Shown piece after piece: positions 1-10,524 of a stretch of 64,000 nucleotides of DNA. Below the pieces are notes generated by a model. The model did no database searches, was not told where the DNA came from, and saw only the letters and a list, made by a program, of their open reading frames with translations. Within the stretch, counting starts at the first letter, position 1. Every line of letters starts with the position of its first letter. Position numbers and translations under genes: made by a program. The DNA is from Hsuehochloa calcarea (taxonomy: Eukaryota > Streptophyta > Magnoliopsida > Poales > Poaceae): positions 27,685,045-27,749,044 of the forward strand of contig CM070603.1 of NCBI GenBank assembly GCA_036346395.1. The letters are read 5' to 3'.

Positions 1-1373
1 ATCCATAGAAGTACAAATACCGCGGTTCACTGTGGCTGCTTTCAGGAGTATCCAAGAAATCTGTAGTGAAATATTTGTTTTCTGTACTGCAGTCAGGACC
101 ATATTTTGGACCAAAAGGTATTGAGTGGGGAACTGAGGACTTTGGCACTTCTAGTGCCTTAGGAAGCTTGAGATAGATGGAACCACCATATTGCGGGTTG
201 GTTTGACCACCAACAAGAAAATTCTTTGGATAGCATTTACCCTCTCCTTGGTGGTATGAGAACCCTTACAACTGCAGTCAGTCAAGCATATGTTCTTGCA
301 GAAGTCAAGAGAAACAAAGACATGCGAATTTTGATCATACCCTAGGAAATCAGTGGTGGGTAGCTCCACAAATTTCATCTCCTGCCCATCACAACTGAGG
401 TTGAACTTCGGCTTGCGGCCTTTGCTCCTGTCACTTGGATCAATGATATCATGTCCAGGGGCACATGCACAAGCAGGCTCAGGTGTAAAACACATATTCC
501 ATTCATACCACACAAACCACGTACAAAGCACAGCTGACGACTTGCCATCCATGTGACTAACCATCTCCCGTCTGTGTTATTAAGACTGTATAACCTAAGA
601 TTGCCATCATAATCCAATGTTAGCCTCCTCATAACTCCGGTACTCCAATCAGCGGCCGTAAAAGTAAAACCATCACTTCCAAGGAAATACCCTGAGCTAT
701 CAAGAACCCCTAACATGGTGGTACTAAACATGCTTCTATTCTGTGCCCATAAATTAAGACCTGGACTTGGCCAATACATAAAAGACATATCCTTCTCATC
801 ATAAAACATTGAAAATAAATGTGAATCATCAAAACGGAAGGTGTATTTGCCAGGATCAAGTAATCTATTAGTAGAAACCAATTTTGTAGTTGCAGTAAAG
901 CTCTGATTCGGTAGCAATGTATCAGTAGGAAAATCAAAGCTTTGCCATAGAATGATACCACCTGGGCCCTTCACGATGAGGTTCCCATTGTCCAACAGCT
1001 GAGCTTCTTTGGCATTTGGAGATGTCACCTTGTTGGTCCACACAATCTGGCCATTGTAATCTTCTAAAACCATGCTCCCGTCAGTATTGAACATGACTTT
1101 TGATCGCCAGGTGTACACAGGGTGGAATTGATTCGCGGTCCAGACGACAGTCTTACTAGCTGACCTGGAGAACCAAATAGCAAAGGTGGAGGCATTGGCG
1201 TTGGGGGAGATTCTGTAGAAGCCACAGGTGAAAGTGCCATCCGACGAACGGAGCACATCAGAGCTGCTCTCTACTGAGAGAGAGGAGCCTGGTGAGAGGA
1301 CATCACGAGCTGAGACGTGCAAAAGCAGATGAATCAGCGCGATGAGAAGCAGAGAAGTAGAGTGCGCAACCAT
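1..1373 (-). pseudogene. ZmPK1-like G-type lectin S-receptor-like kinase, 5' part, frameshifted
   Basis: This is the extracellular half of a plasma-membrane receptor kinase of the S-domain/ZmPK1 family; the transmembrane segment and kinase lie beyond the window. The start at 1371-1373 opens a hydrophobic signal peptide (about residues 1-22, LLLIALIHLLLHVSA). A B-lectin (bulb-type) domain follows at about 24-165, with WTANQ and the family-typical ILWQSFDFPTDTLLPNQ. Next come an S-locus glycoprotein domain and a Cys-rich EGF-like stretch (CGMNGIC). The frame then breaks at about 487-490, an A/T run with one extra base, and TPEPACACAPGH continues in another frame. A second one-base loss near 258-265 moves the PAN-like part (GKCYPKNFLVGG) to the third frame, which stays open to base 1. 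The family is usually intronless, as here. It could be a true pseudogene, or a real gene carrying two consensus errors, since both breaks are single-base and in short runs. Family call is firm; the gene's state is uncertain. Confidence 0.85.
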
Positions 1374-1421
1374 AGCTCTTGAAGTGTTTGAGTTGATCTG
1401 TGAAGTGATCAGGAATCTACA

Positions 1422-1433
1422 CTATTATAGTAT
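1422..1433 (-). promoter_or_regulatory. Possible TATA box of the receptor kinase
   Basis: On the minus strand this reads ATACTATAATAG, about 50-60 bases upstream of the ATG at 1373. The position allows a short 5' leader. It is a sequence match only, with no independent support. Confidence 0.35.
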
Positions 1434-1750
1434 CCAACTATCAATACACTGCAGTCTAAACCGTAGACTTGTCTAATGTGTCATAAAATTGATAGCTGCT
1501 TCTGGTCAATAAGTCAGCGGACTTCTACTAGTACAGTTCTCATTCAACATCTAGAGAATGGTCTCATAATGTGTCATTTCAGTGGCTGATGTATAATAGC
1601 TTTCCGAAGCAATGCTCCAGATATATTATTTGAAGAACCAGGAAAGCATCATACAACAGATAGACAGTGAAGAAACTAAGTGTGGGAATAACTGTATAAA
1701 AGAGTAACACCATTTGCCAGTCCCTACACACGTTAGATATTATTACTCTG

Positions 1751-1977
1751 TATTAGGAAGAAACAGTAAATTTTGCGGTATTGGCCTCATGGTTGCACAT
1801 AGACTGGCATATTTTCATTTTTTCTGCTAAGAAACTAACATCTGACAGTGATAAGGCAGGAATGTTGCAGCCTTATAGCAGTTCATGCATTGTGATCCAT
1901 AATTTAAGATTGACTATTCTTTTCAATATGAATGTATCCATTTGGTTTTCAAAGGAAATAGTAAACATGCGACAATG
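1751..1977. repeat. Diverged duplicate, copy A (partner at 52871-53113)
   Basis: Anchors shared in the same order and orientation with 52871-53113 include AGGAAGAAA, AAGAAACT(A/G)ACATCTGA, GTGATCCAT and CAAAGGAAATAGT. Identity by eye is roughly two thirds, with several indels. The level fits an old host duplication rather than two young transposon copies. It probably reflects a former tandem array of receptor-kinase genes, now about 51 kb apart. Confidence 0.6.
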
Positions 1978-2471
1978 ACTACAAAAGATCTCCAGGGGAA
2001 AAAAAGGATCTTTGGACTCTACCATGAATCTAAGTGCATCCAGGCCTCCAGGGTCGCCGAAAATTTATGTCCAGTCATTGGATAGCATTGAACACCACTG
2101 ATCCGAAGTCTGAAACACCAACAGTTTTCCAATCAGAGTGCGACTACTCTGATATTACAAAAGCAGAATTTCTACTTTCTGGTCATGTTTAACTATCAGA
2201 ATGTGATGTTACGACTTATGACCGAACTATGATGGAGTATGCCCACCTCAAGTCTTCACAGAATGCGATGTGATATAGCCCTGTAGGAGCTGAAAGAACA
2301 ATAATGTGTGTGGTACTGGCTGCATCTGAAAGTACTATCAACTCCAGCACAAGAGCATAGCAGCAGACTATACAATGGAAATGAGAAATCCAGAACTCTT
2401 GGAGTAGCAGAACAAGAAGCAAACTCCAGGCATGCATAATTTCATACTCCATAAGAATTTATAACGGTATG

Positions 2472-3262
2472 TGTCGATGATCTAGTATCGATCTTACAAA
2501 TAAATATTTGGAGGTCCTCTTGAATTAGAATCACGCAGAAAGAGACACAGGGATTTATACAGATTCGGACCTTCTCTTGGTAGAATAACAACCCTACTCC
2601 TGTGTTGTTGTATTGACTATACTTTTACAATTAGGAAGAAATCACTAGAACAAGCGCCTAATGACTCCTGTCTCTCATCTCCAATTGTCCATCCTCTTGC
2701 TCTGCCTTTTCTCATTCCTTATATAGTGTGCGAAGACGCGGCAGTTACTCCATACCAAGAGGTGTCTGAACGCTTGATGAAATGTGCACGTTGAGGGTGG
2801 TTATTGTCAAAGAGATTACACCACACATCGCATTGCAGTTACATCAAGGACAGAGACTTAATATGCACAGCTATCACGGAGGATGACAACAAGATGCTAA
2901 GCATCGTGCATCGAACACAGCGTATAAGGGTCCCTAGTCGATTGGGCCTATATGTCTGTAGTCTTTGTTGACTATAGGGTGGTCGTGGTTGGCCTAGTCG
3001 TAAAAAGGCTTACGACCACGAGGTGGTCGTAGAAAGACTTACGACTACGAGGTGCTCATAAGAAATCTTACGACCACTAGGTAGTTGTAGGAGTCCTTAC
3101 GACCATACAGGGTGGTCGTGGAGGTCTTTACTACCACTCTGTTAGGTATCTCCCTTTTGCATGATAAGGGGTATACTTATGAGCGATATGAAGGTATTGC
3201 TATCTATAATAACAATTACAGATAAACAAATTAGTTAATTGAGGATTATTAGATCCTCGTCA
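2472..3262 (-). repeat. Tat-1 3' LTR
   Basis: Begins TGTCGATG and ends CCTCGTCA on the plus strand, 791 bp. A minus-strand TATA box (CTATATAAG) lies at 2718-2726. From about 2955 to 3140 it carries a tandem series of GTCGTAAG/CTTACGAC dyad units. The end facing the element matches the Tat-2 and Tat-3 LTRs (GAGGATTATTAGATCCTCGT). Confidence 0.85.
2955..3140. repeat. Dyad-symmetric tandem array in Tat-1 3' LTR
   Basis: Successive units of about 35-37 bp alternate GGTCGTAG and CTTACGAC arms, so each unit, and neighbouring units, can fold back. At least four units are visible. The array occupies the LTR part upstream of its TATA box, the U3 position. Confidence 0.75.
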
Positions 3263-3679
3263 TTTAGCTCCCTAACTTCAAGTGAAAATAACTTACTTGG
3301 AAAGGAGGTCGTAGAATAGTGGTCGGAAGCAGAGTCTTTTCGACTAATTTTTTATTTGACCAGAAATTAACTTGGTCAAGAAGGTAATTTTACTTGAGTT
3401 GAAAAGACAACCATTTTTTCCGAATAGACAGATTAAAGAATACCAACCGACTCTCACAGATCTGTCCATTGGAGCGGTTCCTGAAGGGGTGGCAACTGTT
3501 GAGTTCTCATGATCTTTAACTCAGACTAGCGGCTATAAAAATTTACCTCGGGTGGCTTAGGGTTTTTTACTTTACCCATTTGCTTCAACTGTTCCTGAGC
3601 CCTTATTCTCTTCATCACCAATCAAGTCGTAACCCTTCTCCAAATTCTTCCAAGTCAAAATCAAACTCACTCGGAAGAG
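3263..3679 (-). other. Tat-1 polypurine tract and aORF leader
   Basis: Directly next to the LTR, the minus strand reads GAAGTTAGGGAGCTAAA (3263-3279), the expected polypurine tract priming second-strand synthesis. The rest to 3679 is the plus-strand leader of the aORF. It resembles one unit of the roughly 235-bp tandem repeats found at the same place in Tat-2 and Tat-3. No coding region is seen. Confidence 0.65.
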
Positions 3680-6600
3680 ATGACAGGAACCATTTCCAAG
3701 TGGGAAAAATTGGAGATGGATGTGGAGAATATGACTGCTCTGGTCGTAGCGGAGAAGATCCCAAGGCGAGCTTTGTTGAAGTGGCACAATGTTGATGGTC
3801 AGTATTGGCCCTCGGGTGAGGAGGATACCATTCTAGTATTTCAAGCATATTATAAATGTGGTTTCCGACTGCCCATTCATCCTTTCCTCATGCTTGTACT
3901 CCAGCATTTTGAGGTGGAATTGGTGAACTTAGTTCCCAATACCATCACATTGCTGAGTGTATTTTGTCTACCTATGCAAAGCCCATCCAGGAATCCTTTC
4001 AGATTTGGATCTCTTCCGGTACTACGAGCAAGCATAGTGCAATCACGGGTAGCTGTGATCTGAAGCTCCACGATGGGAAGTCAAGGGAGTATATTCAGAT
4101 ATTCACCCGACCATCATGGTCGAGATGGAAGAAGAGGTGATTTTACTGGATAGTGTCCAAAGAAGACAACCTTTTCTTCACAGGGAAGCCCACAGAGAAG
4201 AGTGCATCCTGGGACTCGACTCCGAGCAACCTCAACTCGATCACCCCCTAAATCCAAGCCATCAAGGATCTGAAGGGAGATGGGCTGATCGGATGGCACG
4301 TGGTGAGAGACTTCATCATGCGTCGTATAAGTCCTATGAAGAATCGAGTACATCATATGTGGATGTATTCGGAAACTACTGACCCGATCAGTGATTATGA
4401 AGGAGGTAAAGTAATTATCAACCTAACTCTTTTCTGCTAATTTTAAGCATGATTGTTGATTATCTCTTTGTAATCGTAGATCTTCTACAAAAAGAAATTG
4501 ACGCTTGGGTCAAGCTTGTTTGTGAGAAGGCTCCTACGCCCACTTCAGGAGTTCATCGAATCCTGGCGTATGTGTTCGAGGAGGAAAGGAAGGAGCGCCT
4601 AAAGGTAATTAAAAATTGATTTCATCTTTAAGGTCCAGTAGTCGTAGAATTTGACCATTAGGCAATATTCATTTTCTGACTTTTGCATAAAGTAGTGATG
4701 GCAGACCGTCAAGACGACCAAGAGGTTGAAATGAGGGTTGTTGAAGAGGGGTTAGAGGAAGACAGAGTTCCTCTGATCAAAAGGTAGCGCCTTGTAAAGG
4801 TTGCTGATAAGAAGGGTGGAGGGTTCGAGTTCCACCCTTCCTTTGACCACTCCCACCAGGAAATTCTTTGCAGACATGATTGCTGCAAACAAAATGGGTG
4901 AGGTCATAGAACTTAAGCATAAAGCCCCCAAGACCAAGGTACCTTTCTATTATGACGACAAAACATTTCCAGTTTCGGCTTCTCATGGCTTTTTCAAGCA
5001 AATGAAAACGGAGAACTAGAAAAGCTTTATGTCTTTTGTGAAGGCGACCGTTGCAACATTAGAGCCTGTGCTCGAGGCGGGCACTGTTCCTCAGGTGATC
5101 GAAGATGGTTTTGATCACCAAGAGGGGCAGACCGCTCTGGGAGCATCAGCTCTCCTTCAAGACCTATGACCAGATGTGGTCATAGAGGTCTCAATTCCTC
5201 AACAAGACATTCGACCAGACGTGGTCGAAGATGCCCTAGCCTCTCAAGCTCGAGGCACTAAAATCCTTCCGGAGGCTGAAGGTGCCACAAGAATTGAGGC
5301 GACCGGAGAGGAGAAGAAGAAAAGGAAACCTTCCTTGGGGAAGGTCTCTTCTGGATTTAAGATTGTGTCCGGACAACCAAGGTATGTAAAACTAAAAACG
5401 TAAAAGATACCATTTACCTTTTAGTTATGTAATTTGACATGTTTTTCTCTTTCCTTATTATTTTAGTCCTTCTCCTCTAGCGCCCAGGGATGCTTCTTTT
5501 GAGAGGCCCACAATTGCCTTACCTACAACCATGGGAGTAATGGTTTCTCCTATGGTTGTAGAGATGGCAGCGAAGGTGGTCGCATAATTGACCTATGTCC
5601 ATGTGGTGGCGACGGGAGGTTGCTGCCACTGAAGCAGCCACGATCACTGAGGTGGTCATAGAAGCAGGGGCGAAGACGGTGGAAGATCTGAATGCTATGG
5701 TGATCGAGCCGGTTATTGAGGATATCAATAATCAGACAAGGGACCTGGTCCTACGATTACTAGAAGCATCCAGTCAAGACGGAGGAGAAACCTCGATCGT
5801 CATGTCAGGAAGGAGGTCGTAGAGGACGTCCCTCCAGGTCCTCAAGGAGAGGTAGCTTCTTCGCCAACAACGACGAAGAAGAAGAAGACGAAGACTTCTT
5901 CGACCTCTTTCTTGAGTTCTTTGGTCCACAAACTATCATATCTTCTTCATTCAGGCCCTGTGACCGAGTTCTACACCCTAAGGATATTCCAAATAGGATA
6001 TATTTTTTACGACAAGCATCTTCAAAGAGTATGGTGGGACCAAGTGAACGACTCATTCAATACCCATGTCTACTTTAACATTTGGAGGTCTAAAAGTGAC
6101 GAAAGAACCTTGATCTCTACACTTGACTATGGAAAAGCCGAGGCACAAAGGTTAAGGGATGAAAGAGCAATCCTGCTGAAGAACCTTTAGGAGGCAAATT
6201 CTGCATCTTGCGAGCTGCAAAATAAAATGAACAATAAGTTTTTCTCTTAAGACTGTTCACTTTGATGAATTTCTTTTCTTTCTCTAACTCTTTTTCTTTG
6301 CTTAGAAAAGGAGGTAGATATGAGCAAGCTCAAAACCAAGGCTGGTTCAAAGACCTTGGTTATCAACGAGCTTACTCGTATCCCCAAAGAAAAAAAAACA
6401 AGAGCATAAAGGCATGGGAGGAGCAGTGCATAAAGAATGCTGCCTCTCATGAAGATGAAGTCAAGAAGCTTGACTCTCGCTTAGTAGGTAAGAAATCTTT
6501 ACCTGCGACCAGTTTTGTTTATTAGTCTTTAAGAAGTGTTTTTTGACAGGTTTTACTCTATTTTCGGATTAAGTAGTCATAATAAAACGACTTCAGGAAG

Positions 6601-6727
6601 CTTTAACTCACAACCAAGAGGAAATGTAGGCTATGAAGATCAATAATCAAGACAATATTTCACTCCTTAACAATGTGCTTGGTGGACTTGGTGCTTAGGA
6701 GGTTCGTTCAAAAGTGCAGCAAGTTAT
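3680..6727 (+). pseudogene. Tat-1 antisense additional ORF (aORF), 5' exons
   Basis: It runs opposite to the element's gag-pol. From the ATG at 3680 the first 127 codons are open and include a block, LPIHPFLMLVLQHFEVELVN, that resembles the plant 'putative gypsy-type transposase' domain (HPF...L.....L.NL.PN.I). The frame then slips and continues (DLFRYYEQA, KLHDGKSREYI, GLIGWHVVRDF). Two introns appear: 4406-4479, GT to AG, after a DYEGG codon run, and from 4605 to about 4692, after ERLK. Both positions recur in the Tat-2 aORF. A Lys/Glu-rich, probably coiled-coil region follows, with further likely introns near 5380-5466 and 6490-6600. At 6727 it is cut by the Tekay-like insertion and resumes at 19335. 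Its function is unknown; 'transposase' is a family name only, with no catalytic site recognised. Confidence 0.7.
4406..4479 (+). other. Conserved intron in the Tat-1 aORF
   Basis: The 74-bp segment starts GTAAAG and ends TCGTAG. It interrupts the frame after the second base of the last Gly in DYEGG. The Tat-2 aORF has an 84-bp intron at the same codon and phase (30630-30713). A second shared intron starts at 4605 after ERLK and matches a GTAATC donor near 30520 in Tat-2. Confidence 0.7.
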
Positions 6728-9700
6728 TGTAACATCCCAATTTTCTGAGTCTTAAAAATCCTTTGAATAGCTAGTACGGAGAAAATTCACCATTTGGAAT
6801 TTATTTAAATTTTTAATTAAATATTCATATGGACTTTAGTATCAAAACAATTTAATGTGATTAATCCCAGCATAAATAATTGTCAAAACTATTTTATTTG
6901 GATTCTATGTGCTTGGATATATTTTCTAGAATTTTTCTGAGTTCATGTGCTATTTTCTAATTGTTATTCGGACTTTTTGGTATTTTCTAAAAAAAACTAA
7001 TTTAATATCTCAACACGAATCGGTAGAAACCCAACTCTATTCTGTGCGCCCAAAGATCAGGCGGCTCGGTCGCCGCGCCCCACCTCCAACTGACATGCGG
7101 GCCCCGCATGTCAGCCTCGTCGTTTCTCTCCGCGTGCCACTTCATCTCTCTGGCAGGTGGGTCCCACCGAGTCGTCGTCTCCGCGTGAAGCCGCGCGCGT
7201 CGTCTGCCATTGCCGAGCTCGAAGCTCCGTCAGACAACGCGGCTTTTCCATCTAAATCGCCCCGGATTTCCTCATCAAATCTTATCTCTTATCTCTTATC
7301 TCTTATCTCCCCGCATCCAAATCCGGTCGAATCAAATATCCAATTGGTTTCTATCTCCTGGATTTTCGAATTTGATCTCGTGTGTAACTCAAACTCGAAT
7401 TGGGGATTCCTTATCCCGCGCTGCCCTCGCCCTATAGAAGGCACCCCTAGGTTCGCCCTTGTTTCCGCAACCCAAAACCGCCACCCTCATTCACTCCGAA
7501 GCCCTAGCGCCGTCGCTATTGGAAGAATTAGGGTTTCTGTCGAAACTTGAGTTTTTCAAATTGCGCCGCCGGCGTCGCCACCTCATCGACGTCGACTGCA
7601 CCGCCGAGTCCGCTGTCGCCCGGGCTACCTCATGCGCCCTTCCCCACTGCAGGAGCGTCGCCGGAGCTCGTCGCCAACAATAGCTGTGCCTCTTCTTCGC
7701 TCGAACCTCGCCGCTGGCGGCCGTCATCCACCTCAGCCACCCATAAGTGCACCAGCGAGTGCGCAATAGCCCCAGGTACGCATTGGTACCACCCACCGCC
7801 GTTCGCCGTCAACCCTCGGTTCCCGAGCTCCGCCGCCACCGATCCGATGTGGCAGTCCATGTGTGCCGCCACCTCAGCGCCCATGTCTACATGTCGCGTG
7901 CGTGGCGCTGTGTCAGCATCCATGTGTGCACATGCATGGCACTGTCCAACCCCGCCCGCTCCAGTCGCTCGGTGAACTCGGTTCGCCGTGAGCCAAGTCG
8001 CTGCCGTGTGGGTCCCATTGTCAGGAGCACTATTCCATGAACCCGTGAACCTGTGGACCCGTGAGCCGAGTCTGTGGACCCAGTCTATAGATTTATTTTA
8101 AATCCAAAATTCCTTCGCTGACGTCATAATCCAATTTTTCTTTAGGAAAATAATTCAGAAATCCCAGAAATTCTAATTTAGGGTATTTTCTTGAGTTTTG
8201 ATCTTCCAAATCCCATATCATCTTCATCCGAACTCTGATTGAGCTCATTCAAATTCCTAAATTCATCTAAATTTGAGAACTATTTATTTATGATTTTTAA
8301 TTTATATTTTGGAGTTTGTTTTATCTCTGTTATTTATTCATTTATTTTATTTATTTTGTTTGCGAGTTGACGATAATTATTTCTGGGACTTTTGAAGAAG
8401 AAGGTCTACACCAAGATCAATACCAGTACCTAGACCTATTCCAAGGCAAGTTATACCTTTGATCATATTGAACCAAGTTTTCAAAATACTTTGTTTCAAT
8501 GTATTGCATTCTATTTCAAGTATTTTTTTTAAATGCTTTTGGGTTTAGTTATTAATCCAAATTGTTGTATCCACCTTGTCTATTGTTATGTCATAATCTT
8601 TTTTCACCCTAGGTTGGTTCATTATTAGTTGGCATTATCGTAGCATCAACGTGGGTTGGTTAGATACAAGTAAATTGCTTAGCCATGCTATGAGTCATCA
8701 TCTCAGATGAGTTGCAAATATAAACTTGACTAAGTGATTATGGAACTGTGTGATAAAACTATGTGTGATGTGTGCTATTACTCGTTGATGGCATGTGTTG
8801 CGCTTAACCAACAGGGTGGGAAAAGATTTAGACTGAGGCAAGTGGTAGAAACTGTGTGATATGGTGAAAACTGTGTGAATGGGAATATTGGTCTATGTGA
8901 CATTTAGTTAGAAATAGGAAGTCTTGCCTTGGTCGATTAAGGACTTAACTTTATGCGCCATTGAACTGAGCCTTACTGTATGACCATATGCCTGGTATGG
9001 GACGGGCAAAACTTAGTAGGTTATGGAGTCTTGAAATTGATTACTTAGGCTGGTAGGTTAGGCTGTGTTACCGGGCTGGAGGTGCGTTTCTCACATCGCG
9101 GGACGGTTCGTCGCTTCCCTGTTCAACAGTGTGTGTCGTGCCAAGCGCTGTGTGTATCGATTGGACGGCGATAAATCACATCAGGAGTGTCAATGCTTGG
9201 GATGAAGTTTCTGAAAGGTTTTGTTATGGTTAGTGCTAGCTACACTGATTATATTGTGTGGGTAAAGTGTATAATCTTTGCAGAGTGTTAATCAATCTAT
9301 TCGAATAGCCGAGTCCGCTGTCATGGACATGCTCGTAGATTTTACACGAGGGGTGGATTTTCATAAAATATTTGGGAAGGAAGCTGTGTGATATAAGTCG
9401 TACGGCTGTGTGAATAACTTATACTATGTGTTCTATGTAAAAAAATAAATGTTGAATTATTATTGTTTAATTGTTTTAAATATTATTCTCAATCTATTAT
9501 TCATATTCAATTGCAAATGTTGCTTTATGCAAAATAACCACATAAGTTATTCCTTTGGAATAAGCCATCATCTATAAATTGCATTCTGTGGTTTGACTTA
9601 CGAATACGGTTGTGTACTCATGCTTGCTTCAAACAATCAACAAAAGTGGAGGAGTCTTCACCTGCATTTGAGGAGGAGTTCTACGAAGGCGCTGATCGTT

Positions 9701-9988
9701 AGGGTCTTGATTCCAATCGGTTGCCTGTGGTGAATTGATGGGATTCTGCTGTAGTTAAACTTTGTTCCGCTGCTGCTATTTTATTTATTGCCAGCCCTGC
9801 GAGGCTTAATAAATGTAAACTTGACCATAAGGTCAAAACTATCATTTGCTATTTAAATTATTCGTTTATTCTATTAATCACCTTATGTGGATCGATATTC
9901 ATCTATGTTGATACTATGTGCACTAGCGTGATCTTGGACTAGTACAGAATATCCAGAGGGTCCATAATTGTATTTTTGGGTACCGGCA
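6728..9988 (+). repeat. Tekay-like 5' LTR
   Basis: Starts TGTAACATCCCAATTTT and ends TTTGGGTACCGGCA. A TATA-like CTATAGAAG lies at 7432-7440, and the transcribed leader after it is GC-rich and contains only chance ORFs. A 7-bp CTTATCT run (about four copies) sits near 7280-7310. Near 8940-8975 it carries GGACTTAACTTTATGCGCCA, a block shared with the solo LTR at 48327-50985. Confidence 0.9.
7432..7440 (+). promoter_or_regulatory. LTR TATA-like box (left Tekay-like LTR)
   Basis: CTATAGAAG corresponds to CTATAAAAT at 16843-16851 in the sister LTR, so this copy carries an A-to-G change in the box. GC-rich leader sequence follows in both. Confidence 0.55.
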
Positions 9989-9992
9989 GAGG

Positions 9993-10005
9993 TGGTATCA
10001 GAGCC
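9993..10005 (+). promoter_or_regulatory. Primer binding site, tRNA-Met type
   Basis: TGGTATCAGAGCC, four bases after the 5' LTR. It is complementary to the 3' end of initiator tRNA-Met, the usual primer of this lineage. Confidence 0.9.
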
Positions 10006-10203
10006 ATACTGACTGTAGGTCTTGACCTTAGTTAGATCGCCCGTCTTAGTGTGTCCAATTTTTTTTTAAAAGCAAAATTAACTTGCAAGATTAATTGAAC
10101 TGCTTAACTCCTCTCATGTCTTTCTTGACACAACTATTGCTGAATTTTTTTCCCTCTCCCTGTTGTTTTTAAGTTGTTCTTACCCTCTTGTCTGTCTTGT
10201 CAG

Positions 10204-10524
10204 ATGTCTCGCCTTCAGAACTATGGTGAGCGGAAGAGAGGACTTGCCACTGAGCTTTGGAAGCTGTTGCAAGTGCTTGGAGGATTCGATCGTCCGATGT
10301 ACCGTGGCAGCAACTAGGTAGTGAACGGACAAGATCGTGGAGTGATATGTCGTTTGACTATCTACGCCCGGATGGATACCAAATCTAGTCGACCCTTGAA
10401 CATCTCATCGTGAAGGATGATTTGGATCGAAACAATTCAAGAATCTTCACTCCTCGCTATCCTAAGGATTTGCAACATCTACGCTCGCGGGCTTCGAGAT
10501 ACTGTCTTCCACTACCACGCTCGT
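10204..10524 (+). pseudogene. Leader/gag-region ORF remnant of the Tekay-like element
   Basis: The ATG at 10204 opens MSRLQNYGERKRGL and continues in frame through a TAG near 10315. A frameshift leads to the stretch ETIQESSLLAILRICNIYAR, which stays open until the LTR at 10525 cuts it off. I do not recognise a defined domain. The position after the primer site is where gag or a leader ORF is expected. It is about 107 codons long, broken, and lacks any CCHC knuckle. Confidence 0.45.

Larger units (their letters stand above)
1374..2471. other. Upstream/intergenic DNA of the receptor kinase
   Basis: No convincing coding region is seen on either strand. The stretch has ordinary AT-rich intergenic composition. 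It includes a small perfect inverted repeat (ATCAGAGT / ACTCTGAT) near 2132-2153 and the segment 1751-1977 that recurs in diverged form at 52871-53113. It ends exactly where the Tat-1 3' LTR begins. Confidence 0.6.

Noticed and set aside
6945..8040. Overlapping ORFs in all frames of the GC-rich part of the left Tekay-like LTR
   Set aside because: The sister LTR at 16419-17469 does not keep the frames, the proteins are low-complexity Pro/Arg/Ser, and the region lies just after the LTR TATA box, so it is transcribed leader.
9993..10005. Possible tRNA gene fragments at tRNA-like sequences (also 41390, 53403, 60045)
   Set aside because: Each is only 12-13 bases, adjacent to an LTR, without cloverleaf sequence: primer binding sites.
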